The notes beneath the pieces were generated by a model. It worked only from the letters and a program-made list of their open reading frames with translations. It was not told the DNA's origin and made no database searches. From NCBI GenBank assembly GCA_002508545.1, contig DAVH01000044.1, positions 13,219-34,909 on the forward strand: a stretch of DNA of 21,691 bases, given 5' to 3'. A program made the translations under genes and the position numbers. This document shows, one piece after another, positions 1 to 8,003 of this stretch. Each line of letters opens with the position of its first letter. The stretch's first letter is position 1. Origin of the DNA: Methanomassiliicoccus sp. UBA6 (GTDB lineage Archaea; Thermoplasmatota; Thermoplasmata; Methanomassiliicoccales; Methanomassiliicoccaceae).

Positions 1-13
1 GTGATGCTCCGCG

Positions 14-946
14 GTGTGCAACGCCGGCGTGGAGTTCCCGCAGCTGGTGCGCGAGCTGCGCAGGAGGAGCGCGAAGGGCTCGCTGCCCGTGGCCGCCCAT
101 CACGGCATCCTCAACCGCGCGGCCAGGCTGACCGCGTCCCCCGCCACGGCGCCGAGGTCGGCGGAGTGGGTCACCCCCGACCTGGAGATCGACCAGAGCT
201 CCGAGGTCCTGCTCTACGTCGGCTGCGTTCCGTACATGGACGTGGCGCTGAGGTACATCCGTGACGATCTGCTGGAGATCCCCCGCTCGGCGGTCCGCCT
301 GCTGAACGCCGCGGGAGTGCGGCCCCGAGTGCTACGCTCGGAGCGATGCTGCGGCCACGACGCGTACTGGGCCGGGGACGACGAGCTGTTCGCCAGGCTG
401 GCGAGGGCGAACATCGAAGCGGTCCGGGAATCTGGGATCAAGGAGATCGTGGCCTTCTGCCCGGAGTGCGCGTCGGCGTGGAGGGACCTCTACCCCAAGG
501 TCGCGAGCCTCGAGGGGATGCGGGTGAGGACCCTGGCCGAGGTGCTGGCCGACGCGATTTCCTCAGGGAAGCTCAAGCTCAAGGGCGAGGGCACCGTCAC
601 CTTCCATGACCCCTGCCGCCTGTCCAAGGGTGCGGGGGTGGTGGAGCAACCCCGGGCCCTGCTCAAGGCAGCCGGCACCCTGGTGGAGATGCCCCGCAGC
701 GGACCCATGAGCGCGTGCTGCGGGACCGCCGGCTGGGCCGACTGCGACCACACCGCTAAAAGGGTCCAGATAGAGAGGCTCGGCGAGGCCGCGGGCACCG
801 GGGCGGGAACGCTCATCACCGCCTGCCCCAAGTGCCTCATCCACCTGTCCTGCGCGGACCGGCATCACGGGGCGGAGATGCCCCGCCGGGTGAGGATCGA
901 GGACCTCCATGTATGGGCGGCCAAGGCCCTGGCGCGTGATTATTAA
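14..946 (+). CDS. HdrD/GlpC-like iron-sulfur protein with two CCG domains, 5' end incomplete
   Basis: This is a heterodisulfide-reductase-type electron-transfer protein. Numbered from the GTG at 14, it has two complete CCG (cysteine-rich) domains: C71, CC112-113, C149/C152, and C201, CC235-236, C271/C274. In HdrB/HdrD such domains bind noncubane [4Fe-4S] clusters. The first residues, with one Cys codon just before the GTG (5-7) and C2, give C-x3-C followed by N-A-G. This is the tail of a ferredoxin-like CxxCxxCxxxC motif, so the true protein almost certainly begins upstream of the window. However, an in-frame TGA lies at 2-4, directly before the first of these cysteines. The GTG is therefore only a formal start. 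No HdrA-like flavoprotein is visible nearby. The partner could be membrane-bound (HdrE-like) or a flavin dehydrogenase, as in GlpC/LldE systems; the sequence does not decide. The family assignment is firm, the physiological partner is not. Confidence 0.85.
   Translation: MCNAGVEFPQLVRELRRRSAKGSLPVAAHHGILNRAARLTASPATAPRSAEWVTPDLEIDQSSEVLLYVGCVPYMDVALRYIRDDLLEIPRSAVRLLNAAGVRPRVLRSERCCGHDAYWAGDDELFARLARANIEAVRESGIKEIVAFCPECASAWRDLYPKVASLEGMRVRTLAEVLADAISSGKLKLKGEGTVTFHDPCRLSKGAGVVEQPRALLKAAGTLVEMPRSGPMSACCGTAGWADCDHTAKRVQIERLGEAAGTGAGTLITACPKCLIHLSCADRHHGAEMPRRVRIEDLHVWAAKALARDY
941..946 (+). promoter_or_regulatory. TATA-like box for the DUF488 gene
   Basis: TATTAA lies over the stop codon of the preceding gene, centred about 26 bp before the ATG at 970. 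This is the archaeal TATA-to-start spacing, so the DUF488 transcript is probably leaderless. No Shine-Dalgarno site precedes the ATG. Confidence 0.5.
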
Positions 947-969
947 CCCGGTGCTCCAACCATTAGCCG

Positions 970-1398
970 ATGACGCTGAAGCTGTGGACAATCAGCTACG
1001 ACGGCCGGTCGGCCGATGAGCTGGTACAGAAGCTTAGAGAGAACGGGATCGAGAGGGTCGTCCACATCGGTTCGGTCGCCCAGGACCTTGACGGAAGCTC
1101 CCTGGAAGAAAGACTGGCCGAGCAGCTGAGGGTGGAAGGCATCGAGTTCGTGCACATTGAGGGGGTGGGCGAGCCTCCCCAGTTCAGGGGCATCGCCGCC
1201 GACCGGGGGCGGGAGGAGCTGACCGCGGCGTTCAACGCCTACCTGAGCCGGCGCACTGAAGAGATGGACCGCCTGCGCAAGATGGCGGAGGAGCGGCCGA
1301 CGGCGATCCTCTGCTACCTGCAGGGGGAACAGGCGTGCCAGGGCTCGGTGATGGTCCAGCTCCTGCAGGTCCAGGGAACACCGATCAAGAACCTGTGA
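970..1398 (+). CDS. DUF488 family protein
   Basis: A 142-residue protein with the layout of DUF488: an N-terminal T-I-S-Y-D-G-R-S segment (the usual T-I-G-Y-x-G-R-S), a central strand 'ERVVHIGSV' where the family has 'LVDVRSVP', a short 'FRGIA' segment, and a C-terminal 'ILCYLQGEQACQGS' where the family normally has C-x-E-x4-C-H-R-S. The biochemical function of DUF488 is unknown. The usual C-H-R is replaced by C-Q-G here, so any role of that His and Arg would be lost. The stop codon abuts the stop of the opposing small zinc protein with no gap. The ATG at 970 is chosen because of the TATA-like box 26 bp upstream. Confidence 0.75.
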   Translation: MTLKLWTISYDGRSADELVQKLRENGIERVVHIGSVAQDLDGSSLEERLAEQLRVEGIEFVHIEGVGEPPQFRGIAADRGREELTAAFNAYLSRRTEEMDRLRKMAEERPTAILCYLQGEQACQGSVMVQLLQVQGTPIKNL

Positions 1399-1572
1399 TC
1401 ACTTCTTCTGGCGCTCCTCGGCCTCGCGCTTGGCCTTGATGTGCCCGGCCGGTCCCCCCCGCTCGCGCATGGCCTGCTCCACGCACTCGTCCCGGTCGCA
1501 CACGAAGACCGCGAACTGGAAGTTCTTGGCCGGCCTCCCGCATATCTGGCACTTCTCCTTCTCGATGTCCAT
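1399..1572 (-). CDS. Small zinc-binding protein, 57 aa
   Basis: The short protein beginning M-D-I-E-K-E-K-C has C-x2-C (residues 8 and 11) and a later C-x4-C-V (in 'VCDRDECVEQ'), followed by a basic helical tail ending E-E-R-Q-K-K. Four cysteines in this arrangement suggest one structural zinc site. The open frame extends further upstream, but that part is low-complexity and antisense to the divergent gene, so the ATG at 1570-1572 is the likely start. No function is known to me. It converges on and exactly abuts the DUF488 gene, and is divergent from the HdrC-like gene. I am moderately sure it is a gene because of the Cys spacing and the composition change at the ATG. Confidence 0.65.
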   Translation of the reverse strand: MDIEKEKCQICGRPAKNFQFAVFVCDRDECVEQAMRERGGPAGHIKAKREAEERQKK

Positions 1573-1645
1573 GAACGACAGACCGCGCTGCCCGGTAATA
1601 AGACCACCGAGCTTCGGGGGTTCCCTGAGGGAGGAAAGAAAACAG

Positions 1646-1651
1646 TATATG
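1646..1651 (+). promoter_or_regulatory. TATA-like box for the HdrC-HdrB operon
   Basis: TATATG preceded by AACAG, in an otherwise GC-rich stretch, is centred about 26 bp before the GTG at 1674. It supports a leaderless start at that GTG. Confidence 0.55.
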
Positions 1652-1673
1652 CGGGGGAGCGATAGCGTCGGGC

Positions 1674-2156
1674 GTGAGAAGGACCGCCGCCGATCCCGAT
1701 ACGGAGCGATGGCTGGAGCGCACCGCTCCCCGGGCCTCGGCCTGCCAGCAGTGCGGGGAGTGCGCCTCGGTGTGCCCGAGCCAAAGGCAAGGAGGCATCC
1801 GTCCCGCGGAGATAATGGCCCGTGCGGCCGTGGGATCCCTCCGCCCGGACGACCCGGCGCTCTGGCTATGCGCCAGGTGCATGAGCTGCTCAGAGCGGTG
1901 CCCATCCGACGCCGATCCGGGGGAGGTCATCGCCAGCCTGAGGGAGAGGGCGGCGGAGCGAGGCAACCTGCCCCCGTACCTCCTGGACGAGGCCGAGCGG
2001 TTCAAGAAGACCGCCCTGTGCTTCCCCCGGACGGGAATGACCAAGAAGATGCGGAAGGAGCTCGGGCTGCCGGACGGCGAGGTGAGCGAGAGGGCGGTGA
2101 GGGAGTGCGGGGAGATCATCCGCCGGACCGGCCTGGGGAGGTTCGTCCGTGAGTAA
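1674..2156 (+). CDS. hdrC: HdrC-like ferredoxin-type subunit
   Basis: A 160-residue protein with two classical [4Fe-4S] motifs: C24-x2-C27-x2-C30-x3-C34-P and C66-x2-C69-x2-C72-x3-C76-P. This is the HdrC arrangement, and the length is close to the family's (about 180). In known Hdr complexes HdrC passes electrons between the flavin subunit HdrA and the catalytic subunit HdrB. The GTG start is supported by the TATA-like box 26 bp upstream. The last 8 nt overlap the start of the HdrB-like gene, so the two are translationally coupled. No hdrA or mvhD is visible in the window, so the electron donor must be encoded elsewhere. It may be a paralogue of the main methanogenic HdrC rather than that protein itself. 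Confidence 0.85.
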   Translation: MRRTAADPDTERWLERTAPRASACQQCGECASVCPSQRQGGIRPAEIMARAAVGSLRPDDPALWLCARCMSCSERCPSDADPGEVIASLRERAAERGNLPPYLLDEAERFKKTALCFPRTGMTKKMRKELGLPDGEVSERAVRECGEIIRRTGLGRFVRE

Positions 2157-2970
2157 GTATTACCTTTTCACCGGCTGCCTCATACCCACCAGGCTTCCGT
2201 TCCTGGAGGCGTCGTCCCGCTTCGTGCTGGACCGCCTGGGCATCGACCACGAGGATCTGCCGGACGCCGCCTGCTGCGTCGAGCCGATCGGCCTCCGGAC
2301 CATGGCCGCCGACACCTGGCTGGCCTCGGCCGCCCGCATGCTGGCGATCGCCGAGGAGGGGGGCAGGGATATCCTCACCCTGTGCAACGGCTGCTACATG
2401 TCGCTGAAGGAGGCATCTCACGTCCTCGAGGACCGGGCGGTCCGCGCCAGGGTGAACGAGGTGCTGCGCTCGATCGGCAGGGAGTACCGCGGCGGCACGG
2501 AGGTCCGCCACTTCCCCGGGATCATAGGCGAGCGCGAGAACGAGGTCCGCCAGGCGGTCACTCGGCCGGTGGGATTGAAGCTCGTCTCCCACCCGGGGTG
2601 CCACATGCTCCGCCCAAGCGGAGTGCTGGGGATCGACCGCTCCTTCCGCCCGGAGGTCCTGGACCGCATCGCCTCTTGGACCGGGGCCGCCATGGTCCGA
2701 GGGGAGGAGTGGCCGAGCTGCTGCGGCGGGGGGCTCTCGGGCATCGCCGAGGAGCTGTCCTCCCAGCTGCTCGCCGAACCGTCGCGGCACCACCTGGCGT
2801 CGGGAGCGGAAGCGATCCTCACCCCCTGCCCGTTCTGCTTCGTGCAGTTCGACATAAAGCAGAAGGGCGGCCTCCCGGTGCTGCACCTCGCCGAGCTCCT
2901 CGCGCTGGCTATGGGCGCCGCTCCCGAGAGGATCGGGATGCAGTATCACCGCAACAAGTTCAGTCTCTGA
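2149..2970 (+). CDS. hdrB: HdrB-like noncubane Fe-S subunit
   Basis: A 273-residue protein with two cysteine-rich CCG domains: C10-x31-CC(42,43)-x35-C79-x2-C82 and C151-x39-CC(191,192)-x34-C227-x2-C230. These match the ligands of the noncubane [4Fe-4S] clusters with which HdrB reduces heterodisulfide (CoM-S-S-CoB). The N-terminal [10 protein letters not shown] matches the family start. The GTG at 2149 overlaps the end of the HdrC-like gene by 8 nt. In the first domain the residue after CC is V rather than G; both cysteines are kept. The 3' end overlaps the opposing RPE/NadC hybrid gene by 11 nt. The heterodisulfide substrate is inferred from the family; another disulfide or acceptor is possible. 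Confidence 0.87.
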   Translation: MSKYYLFTGCLIPTRLPFLEASSRFVLDRLGIDHEDLPDAACCVEPIGLRTMAADTWLASAARMLAIAEEGGRDILTLCNGCYMSLKEASHVLEDRAVRARVNEVLRSIGREYRGGTEVRHFPGIIGERENEVRQAVTRPVGLKLVSHPGCHMLRPSGVLGIDRSFRPEVLDRIASWTGAAMVRGEEWPSCCGGGLSGIAEELSSQLLAEPSRHHLASGAEAILTPCPFCFVQFDIKQKGGLPVLHLAELLALAMGAAPERIGMQYHRNKFSL

Positions 2971-3430
2971 CCGCGGTGATGTCCAGGGAGAGGTCCGCGG
3001 CCCTGACGGAGTGGGTCAGCCAGCCCAGCGAGATGACGTCGACCGCCGCGGCGTAGTCGGGAGCGGTCTGCGGGGTTATGCCCCCCGACGCCTCGACCAC
3101 GATGCGCCGGTCGATCCGCTTGATCGCCTCCCGGCAGGCAAGGGCCTCGGAGGGCGACATGTTGTCCAGAAGAATGATGTCCGCCCCGGCCCGGGCGAAC
3201 TCGTCGATATAGCGCTCCGGTTCCATGATCATCAGGTGAACGTCGAACGGCAGCCGGGTGTGAGGTCGGAGGGCACCCACAACCCCTGGTCCGATGGTGA
3301 TGTTGGGCACGAAGACCCCGTCCATCACGTCCACGTGCACCCAGTCCGCGCCGTTCGCCTCCAGCCGGCGAACCTCTTCGCCCAGCCGGCTGAAGTCGGC
3401 AGATAGGATGGATGGCGCTATCTTGGTCAT
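2960..3430 (-). CDS. Hybrid protein: ribulose-phosphate 3-epimerase N-half joined to NadC C-terminal part
   Basis: The single uninterrupted frame gives 156 residues. Residues 1-84 are clear ribulose-phosphate 3-epimerase: [10 protein letters not shown], the metal/catalytic segment H32-V-D34-V-M-D37-[10 protein letters not shown] and V-H65-L-M-I. From about residue 85 the sequence is instead the end of nicotinate-nucleotide pyrophosphorylase: [17 protein letters not shown], and [11 protein letters not shown] followed by S-L-D-I. The switch falls at A-G-A-D-I, a string found in both families (around 3160-3190). A normal epimerase is about 220 residues and has a catalytic Asp in V-D-G-G near its end; that is missing here. 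The N-terminal NadC domain is also missing. Either it is a true recombined gene, possibly inactive or with a new activity, or an assembly join. It lies 25 bp behind the stress-protein gene on the same strand. Confidence 0.8.
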   Translation of the reverse strand: MTKIAPSILSADFSRLGEEVRRLEANGADWVHVDVMDGVFVPNITIGPGVVGALRPHTRLPFDVHLMIMEPERYIDEFARAGADIILLDNMSPSEALACREAIKRIDRRIVVEASGGITPQTAPDYAAAVDVISLGWLTHSVRAADLSLDITAVRD

Positions 3431-3455
3431 GCTCCCGCGAAGAGCCTGGTGCCTA

Positions 3456-3881
3456 TTAAGGCTTCGGGACCACCAGCACCGGGATCTTGGAGTTCTGCAC
3501 GATCTTCTGGGAAACGCTGCCCATGACCATCTCCCGGAGCCCGCTGAGCCCCCGCGCGCCCACCACGATGGCATCGTACCCCTGGTCCGCGACCCTGAGG
3601 ATGACGTCCGCGGGATCGCCCATCTCCACCACGGTGTCGAAGGGGACGTTGCGCTCCTCCAGGTAGCGCTTGGGGGGATCGAGCCGCCCCCCGGCGAGGA
3701 CGTTCTCTCCGCTGGTGTAGGTGGGCTTGGCGATGAAGCCGACGGTGGACTTCTCAGAGGCCACGTAGATCAAGGTGACCGAGGCCCCGAGCTTCTCCGC
3801 GAGGTCCGCTGCAAAGCTGGCGGCCTTGTACGAATTCTCCGAACCGTCGATGCCCAGCAGTAATTTCTTGATGTGGTTCAT
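3456..3881 (-). CDS. Universal stress protein, UspA family
   Basis: A 141-residue single-domain Usp. The N-terminus [12 protein letters not shown] is the usual first strand with the nucleotide-contacting Asp. The C-terminal [15 protein letters not shown] fits the G-x2-G-x9-G-S ATP-binding motif, so it belongs to the ATP-binding Usp type. It is followed by P-V-L-V-V-P. The ATG at 3879-3881 is chosen because the family begins here; the open frame upstream has no homology-like sequence. It is divergent from the small gene at 3976 and probably co-transcribed with the downstream RPE/NadC hybrid. Its precise role cannot be told from sequence. Confidence 0.92.
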   Translation of the reverse strand: MNHIKKLLLGIDGSENSYKAASFAADLAEKLGASVTLIYVASEKSTVGFIAKPTYTSGENVLAGGRLDPPKRYLEERNVPFDTVVEMGDPADVILRVADQGYDAIVVGARGLSGLREMVMGSVSQKIVQNSKIPVLVVPKP

Positions 3882-3945
3882 ATTCTCGGAAAGAATAATG
3901 CCAGGCTCGTGGTGATAAGGTTGACGATGGGAACCACTCGAAAAA

Positions 3946-3953
3946 CTTTTTAG
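3946..3953 (+). promoter_or_regulatory. TATA-like box for the small Cys/His protein
   Basis: CTTTTTAG, after a run of A, is centred about 26 bp before the ATG at 3976, which indicates a leaderless transcript. It lies in the divergent gap shared with the stress-protein gene. Confidence 0.5.
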
Positions 3954-3975
3954 ACGGACGATAGAATGCGGGACC

Positions 3976-4170
3976 ATGGCCGAGGACAAGTGCGGCGTGG
4001 CCGGTTGCAACGAACCGGCGGTCAAATCCTACTCCCGGGAGACCGTGGAGAAGGCTGGCCTGAAGGCTGCGGAAGAGAAGGGCAAGCGGATGCATCTGTG
4101 TAAGGAGCACAACAAGCAGTTCAAGAAGGCCACGAAGGAAGAACGGAAGCTGGAGAGCCTGGGCCGCTGA
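3976..4170 (+). CDS. Small Cys/His (zinc-binding) protein, 64 aa
   Basis: The protein begins M-A-E-D-K-C-G-V-A-G-C-N-E-P-A-V and later has H-L-C-K-E-H, giving C-x4-C ... C-x2-H, a likely zinc site. The rest is highly charged and Lys-rich, ending L-E-S-L-G-R. Its size and charge would suit a nucleic-acid- or ribosome-associated protein, but I do not recognise a named family. The TATA-like box at 3946-3953 and the Cys/His pattern support it as a real gene. It is followed after 56 bp by RNase Z in the same direction. Confidence 0.7.
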   Translation: MAEDKCGVAGCNEPAVKSYSRETVEKAGLKAAEEKGKRMHLCKEHNKQFKKATKEERKLESLGR

Positions 4171-4183
4171 GCTTCCGTCATTA

Positions 4184-4203
4184 CGACGGAGGGCGCTCCG
4201 TCG
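4184..4203 (+). other. Intergenic hairpin before RNase Z
   Basis: CGACGGA and TCCGTCG form a 7-bp stem with a 6-nt loop between the small Cys/His gene and the RNase Z gene. No T-run follows, so it is not an obvious terminator. It could be a processing or regulatory hairpin, or chance in GC-rich DNA. Confidence 0.3.
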
Positions 4204-4226
4204 GACTAGGCCCGCGGAACGAGATC

Positions 4227-5189
4227 ATGTCAAGAGATGTCAGGCTCACCTTCCTGGGAACGGGCGGCGGCATGCCCTCGCCCTCCCGGGGGGTCAGTGC
4301 GACCGCCCTGCAGATAGGCGGGGAGGTTCTCCTTTTCGACTGCGGGGAGGGGACCCAGCGCCAGTTCATGCTGTCCCCGGTGTCCTTCATGAAGGTCACC
4401 ACCATATTCATCTCCCACTTCCACGGCGATCACTTCCTCGGCCTCCCCGGCCTCATCCAGTCGATGAACTTCTCCGGCCGGTCGTCGCCGCTGGCGATCT
4501 ACGGCCCGCCGGGCATGATCGAGCTGGCCAGGGCGCTGCTGTCCTTAGGCCATTTCTCCCTGGACTTCCCGGTGACGGCCGGGGAGATGCAGGACGGGGA
4601 CTCGGTGGACCTGGGTTCCGTCACGGTAACGGCGATAGCGGGCGAGCATTCGGTGCCCGCCCTGTCCTTCGTCGTCGAGGGCAAAGAGCGACGGGGGCGC
4701 TTCCGTCCCGAGCGAGCCAGAGAGCTGGGCGTGCCTCCCGGGCCGATGTTCGGGGAACTGCAGTCCGGGCGCGATGTCAAGGTGGGGGACCGAGTGATCA
4801 CGCCGTCCATGGTCATGGGCCCGCCCAGGAAGGGCATCAAGGTCGTGATCTCGGGGGACACTCGCCCCACCGACAGGCTGACCCGGGCGGCCAGGCACGC
4901 CGCGGTGCTGGTGCACGAGGCCACCCTGGACTCCTCGCTCATAGAGGGGGCGAAGAGCTACGGGCACTCCACCGCCCGGGAGGCGGGTGAGGTGGCCAGG
5001 GAAGCCGAGGTCGATCTGCTGGTGCTGACCCATATTTCCAACCGCTACGAGGACGTGTCGGTGCTGGAGGCCGAGGCCCGGGAAGCGTTCCCCAATGTTG
5101 TCGCGGCCACCGACCTGATGTCATTCCAGGTCAAGGCCCGGACGACGCCCGAGGAAGAGCCGGGGACCGGCGACGACCGCGAGGAGTGA
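4227..5189 (+). CDS. rnz: Ribonuclease Z (tRNA 3' endonuclease)
   Basis: RNase Z removes the 3' trailer of tRNA precursors so that CCA can be added. The 320-residue protein is the short form of the family. It has the metallo-beta-lactamase zinc motif H64-F-H-G-D-H69, further ligands H141 (E-H-S-V-P-A), D211 (S-G-D-T-R-P) and H269 (L-T-H-I-S), and the diagnostic H-E-A-T (230-233) and G-H-S-T-A segments. The flexible arm that grips tRNA is present around residues 155-181, with the G-R-F...G-V-P-P-G-P-M-F-G pattern. The start ATG at 4227 gives the usual L-T-F-L-G-T-G-G at residues 7-14. The last 20 or so residues are acidic and probably disordered. No unusual features. Confidence 0.96.
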   Translation: MSRDVRLTFLGTGGGMPSPSRGVSATALQIGGEVLLFDCGEGTQRQFMLSPVSFMKVTTIFISHFHGDHFLGLPGLIQSMNFSGRSSPLAIYGPPGMIELARALLSLGHFSLDFPVTAGEMQDGDSVDLGSVTVTAIAGEHSVPALSFVVEGKERRGRFRPERARELGVPPGPMFGELQSGRDVKVGDRVITPSMVMGPPRKGIKVVISGDTRPTDRLTRAARHAAVLVHEATLDSSLIEGAKSYGHSTAREAGEVAREAEVDLLVLTHISNRYEDVSVLEAEAREAFPNVVAATDLMSFQVKARTTPEEEPGTGDDREE

Positions 5190-5241
5190 ACGGTAAAAGC
5201 CCGTCGTCGAGAACCGTCCGGGCCGTCCGGAAGGCAAAGTG

Positions 5242-5247
5242 TTTATG
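5242..5247 (+). promoter_or_regulatory. TATA-like box for the winged-helix protein
   Basis: TTTATG, preceded by AAAGTG, is centred about 26 bp before the GTG at 5271. It supports that GTG as a leaderless start and a promoter separate from the RNase Z gene. Confidence 0.5.
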
Positions 5248-5270
5248 GGCAAATCGCGGTATTCTGGGCC

Positions 5271-5855
5271 GTGAAGCTCATCGACCGGCCGAAGTACGGA
5301 CCGCTGTTCCGCTTCGGAGACTATCATGTTTACAAGACCCTCTCGGTGCTCTCCGACGGCAGGAGAAAGGGACGGAAGCAACTGGCCGACAGGATCGGCG
5401 TCGGCGAAGGGAGCATGAGGACCATCGTCGACTACCTCCGTGAGGAGGGGCTCATCGATGTCAAGCAGACCGGCATAAAGATCAGTAAGAAGGGGCAGGA
5501 TTTCATCAGCCGCCTTCCCTTGCAGGTCTACGTCCTCGATGTTCCGGACATCACCCTTGGGCAGCAGTCGGTGGCCGTGCAGGTCAAGGGCGCGGCGTCG
5601 AAGATCGGCTCGGGGATGAAGCAGAGGGACCAGGCGATCAAGGCCGGGGCCGAGGGAGCGACGACCATCATCGTCAAGGACGATCACCTGACCGTTCCGG
5701 TGGACTACGACCTCGACAAGGAGCGCCCCGAGGTGGCGGCGGCCATCCGCCGGCTCTTCGACCTGTCGGACAACGACGTCATCATCGTCGGCACCTCGGC
5801 CGACCTGCAGAGGGCCGAGGAAGGGGCCATGGCCGCGGCATTGGACCTGATCTAG
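5271..5855 (+). CDS. Winged-helix protein with DUF4443-like C-terminal domain
   Basis: Residues about 15-75 look like a winged helix-turn-helix: '[20 protein letters not shown]' followed by a D-Y-L-R-E-E-G-L-I recognition helix and a wing '[12 protein letters not shown]'. The remaining residues, about 85-194, form an alpha/beta domain with alternating strands ('[10 protein letters not shown]', '[14 protein letters not shown]') that resembles the archaeal DUF4443 domain. This suggests a transcription regulator with a small-molecule-sensing or dimerisation domain. The GTG start is supported by the TATA-like box at 5242-5247. The TAG stop sits in a CTAG that also supplies the stop of the opposing YyaL gene. 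No target can be named. Confidence 0.75.
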   Translation: MKLIDRPKYGPLFRFGDYHVYKTLSVLSDGRRKGRKQLADRIGVGEGSMRTIVDYLREEGLIDVKQTGIKISKKGQDFISRLPLQVYVLDVPDITLGQQSVAVQVKGAASKIGSGMKQRDQAIKAGAEGATTIIVKDDHLTVPVDYDLDKERPEVAAAIRRLFDLSDNDVIIVGTSADLQRAEEGAMAAALDLI

Positions 5856-7930
5856 TCCGTACGGAGGAGCGAGGCGAAGGCCTTGGGGTCCGCGGTCTCC
5901 TGGAGGCATGCGCTCTCGGTGCACACGTGAGCCATGGCCATGCCGTCCTTCATGGCTTGACCTTGGGCGAGGGGCGACAGCTCGCGTATCCTCTCCCCGG
6001 CCGGACCGGGCTCGTTGAGCAGGACGACCTTGTTGGGCACGAAGCGGGATGCCAGCTCATCGAAGAAGAGGGCGGTGTCCTCCCCGTTCCTCCGTCCGGA
6101 GATGACGATGGAGTACGACGGTCCCTGCCGCATGTCCACCGCGTTCATGAGCTGGGCGAAGTTCTCCGGTGAACCGAACACCAGGCCCGAGAACGCGGCG
6201 ACGGTCGCGTCCGCCTTCTCCAGCATCTCCGGCTCCTCAGTGATGCGGTACAGCGTGAGGAGGTCCAGTGCCGCCACCGAATTGCCCGAGGGGAGCGCCC
6301 CGTCGTACACCTCCTTTCGCCTCGGCACCGGTCCGTCCGAGCTCTCGGTCTGGTAGAACCCTCCCCCCGCCTCGTCCCAGAACCGGGCGATCATCTCCCG
6401 GGCGATGGCCAGGGCCTCTTCCAGCCACCTCACGTCCTGGTCGGCCTGGTACAGCTCCAGCAGGCCCCAGGCCATGAACGCATGGTCGTCGAGGAACCCC
6501 GGCACTTGCGCCGGCCCGTCCCGGTACATGTGCAGCAGCGTGCCGTCGGCCGCCCGCATCCTCACCAGGACGTGGTCGGCCGCCCGCTTCGCCGCCTCCA
6601 GGTAACGCTCGCTCCGGAAGGCAGAGGCGCCCCTGGACATCGCGGCGATCATCAGGCCGTTCCAGTCGGCCATCACCTTGTCGTCCAGGGCCGGCCTGGT
6701 CCGCTTCTCCCTGGCGGCCAGGAGCTTCTCTCTCACCGTGCCGTACATGGGGTCCTCGATCGCTGAAGCGTCCTGGAGGTACAGGACGTTCCTTCCCCTG
6801 GTCTGCCCACCGGGAGCCTCGCGGACGTTGCCCTCCTTGGATATCCCGAACAGGCGGCGGGCCGCTGACATCTCCTCCGTGCTCAGAACCGATGCGGCCT
6901 GCTCCTCTGTCCACAGATAGAACTTGCCCTCCTCGCCCTCGCTGTCCGCGTCCTCTGCGGAGCAGAACCCTCCCTCCGGGGAGGTAAGCCGGTCGATGAC
7001 GTAGTCGAGCACCTCCCGGGCGGTGCGGGCGTGGGCCTCCTTCCCGGTCGCCTGCCATCCCTCGATGTAGGCGATGGCGAGGAGCGCCTGATCGTACAGC
7101 ATCTTCTCGAAATGAGGGACCAGCCACATCTGGTCCGTTGAGTAGCGATGGAATCCTCCGCCGAGATGATCGTACATGCCGCCCTTCCACATCGCGTCGA
7201 GCGTGCGGTCGGTCATCCACAGCGCCTTGGGGTCGCCGGTCCGGCTCCAGTACCTGAGCAGGAATGTGAGGCGGTGCGGGGTGGGGAACTTCGGCGCGCG
7301 GCCGAAGCCTCCGAACCGCTCGTCGAACGCCTCCATGAGGTGCTGGAACGCGGTCATCAGGTTCTCCTCTCCCATGCTTCCTCCCGCGGTGCTGCCTTCC
7401 CCCGCCCCGATCGCCTCGAGGACCTTGGCCGATGACTCCTCCAGCTCGGCCCGCCGCTCCTTCCAGAAGTCCACGATGGTCGGCAGCAGGGAGGTGAGCC
7501 CGGTCACCCCTCGCTTGCTGTCCTTCGGCAGGTAGGTCGCGGCGAAGAACGGCTTCAGGTCGGGAGTGAGCACCAAGGTGAGGGGCCAACCCCCTCCGCC
7601 GAACAGAAGCTGGGCGGCGGTCATGTATGTCGAGTCGATGTCCGGCCGCTCCTCGCGGTCGACCTTCACCGGCACGAAGTTGTCGTTGAGGAGCTTGGCC
7701 ACCTCCTCGTCCTCGAAGGATTCCTCCTCCATCACATGGCACCAGTGGCAGGAGGAATATCCTATGGACAGGAAGATCGGCCGGTCTAGCTCGGCGGCGC
7801 GGCGGAACGCCTCCTCCCCCCAGGGATACCAGTCGACGGGATTGTGGGCGTGCTGCCTGAGGTATGGGCTCTTCTCGTTGATCAGGCGGTTGGCTCTCCT
7901 CTCGGCGGTGCGGGCTTCCATAGATGACAT
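5852..7930 (-). CDS. YyaL-like DUF255 protein (thioredoxin fold plus six-hairpin glycosidase-like domain)
   Basis: At 692 residues it has the normal family length. The N-terminal thioredoxin-like DUF255 domain starts at [11 protein letters not shown] and has the family motif [10 protein letters not shown] and the redox-type C61-H-W-C64. The central and C-terminal parts carry alpha/alpha-barrel sequences typical of the family, for example '[10 protein letters not shown]', '[15 protein letters not shown]', '[10 protein letters not shown]' and '[13 protein letters not shown]'. The substrate is unknown for the family. The ATG at 7930 is chosen because GGAGGT lies 7 nt upstream of it. An in-frame ATG at 8083 would add 51 residues with no family resemblance, and lies in a region that looks like a structured leader. 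Confidence 0.93.
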   Translation of the reverse strand: MSSMEARTAERRANRLINEKSPYLRQHAHNPVDWYPWGEEAFRRAAELDRPIFLSIGYSSCHWCHVMEEESFEDEEVAKLLNDNFVPVKVDREERPDIDSTYMTAAQLLFGGGGWPLTLVLTPDLKPFFAATYLPKDSKRGVTGLTSLLPTIVDFWKERRAELEESSAKVLEAIGAGEGSTAGGSMGEENLMTAFQHLMEAFDERFGGFGRAPKFPTPHRLTFLLRYWSRTGDPKALWMTDRTLDAMWKGGMYDHLGGGFHRYSTDQMWLVPHFEKMLYDQALLAIAYIEGWQATGKEAHARTAREVLDYVIDRLTSPEGGFCSAEDADSEGEEGKFYLWTEEQAASVLSTEEMSAARRLFGISKEGNVREAPGGQTRGRNVLYLQDASAIEDPMYGTVREKLLAAREKRTRPALDDKVMADWNGLMIAAMSRGASAFRSERYLEAAKRAADHVLVRMRAADGTLLHMYRDGPAQVPGFLDDHAFMAWGLLELYQADQDVRWLEEALAIAREMIARFWDEAGGGFYQTESSDGPVPRRKEVYDGALPSGNSVAALDLLTLYRITEEPEMLEKADATVAAFSGLVFGSPENFAQLMNAVDMRQGPSYSIVISGRRNGEDTALFFDELASRFVPNKVVLLNEPGPAGERIRELSPLAQGQAMKDGMAMAHVCTESACLQETADPKAFASLLRTD

Positions 7931-7937
7931 TAATTGC

Positions 7938-7943
7938 ACCTCC
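7938..7943 (-). promoter_or_regulatory. Ribosome binding site that fixes the YyaL start
   Basis: GGAGGT on the minus strand lies 7 nt before the ATG at 7930. Its presence supports initiation here rather than at the in-frame ATG at 8083. Confidence 0.7.
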
Positions 7944-8003
7944 GGGTAGGTAAAAGGAGACGCCAGCGATGTGCCGGGAAAATAAGTTGGGGGTGGCCGC
8001 GAA

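Noticed and set aside
2116..2949. Minus-strand frame of 277 codons opposite the HdrB-like gene
   Set aside because: Shadow of a gene with complete CCG cysteine ligands.
3882..4025. Upstream extension of the stress protein on the minus strand
   Set aside because: It is antisense to the small Cys/His gene and its promoter and has no Usp resemblance.
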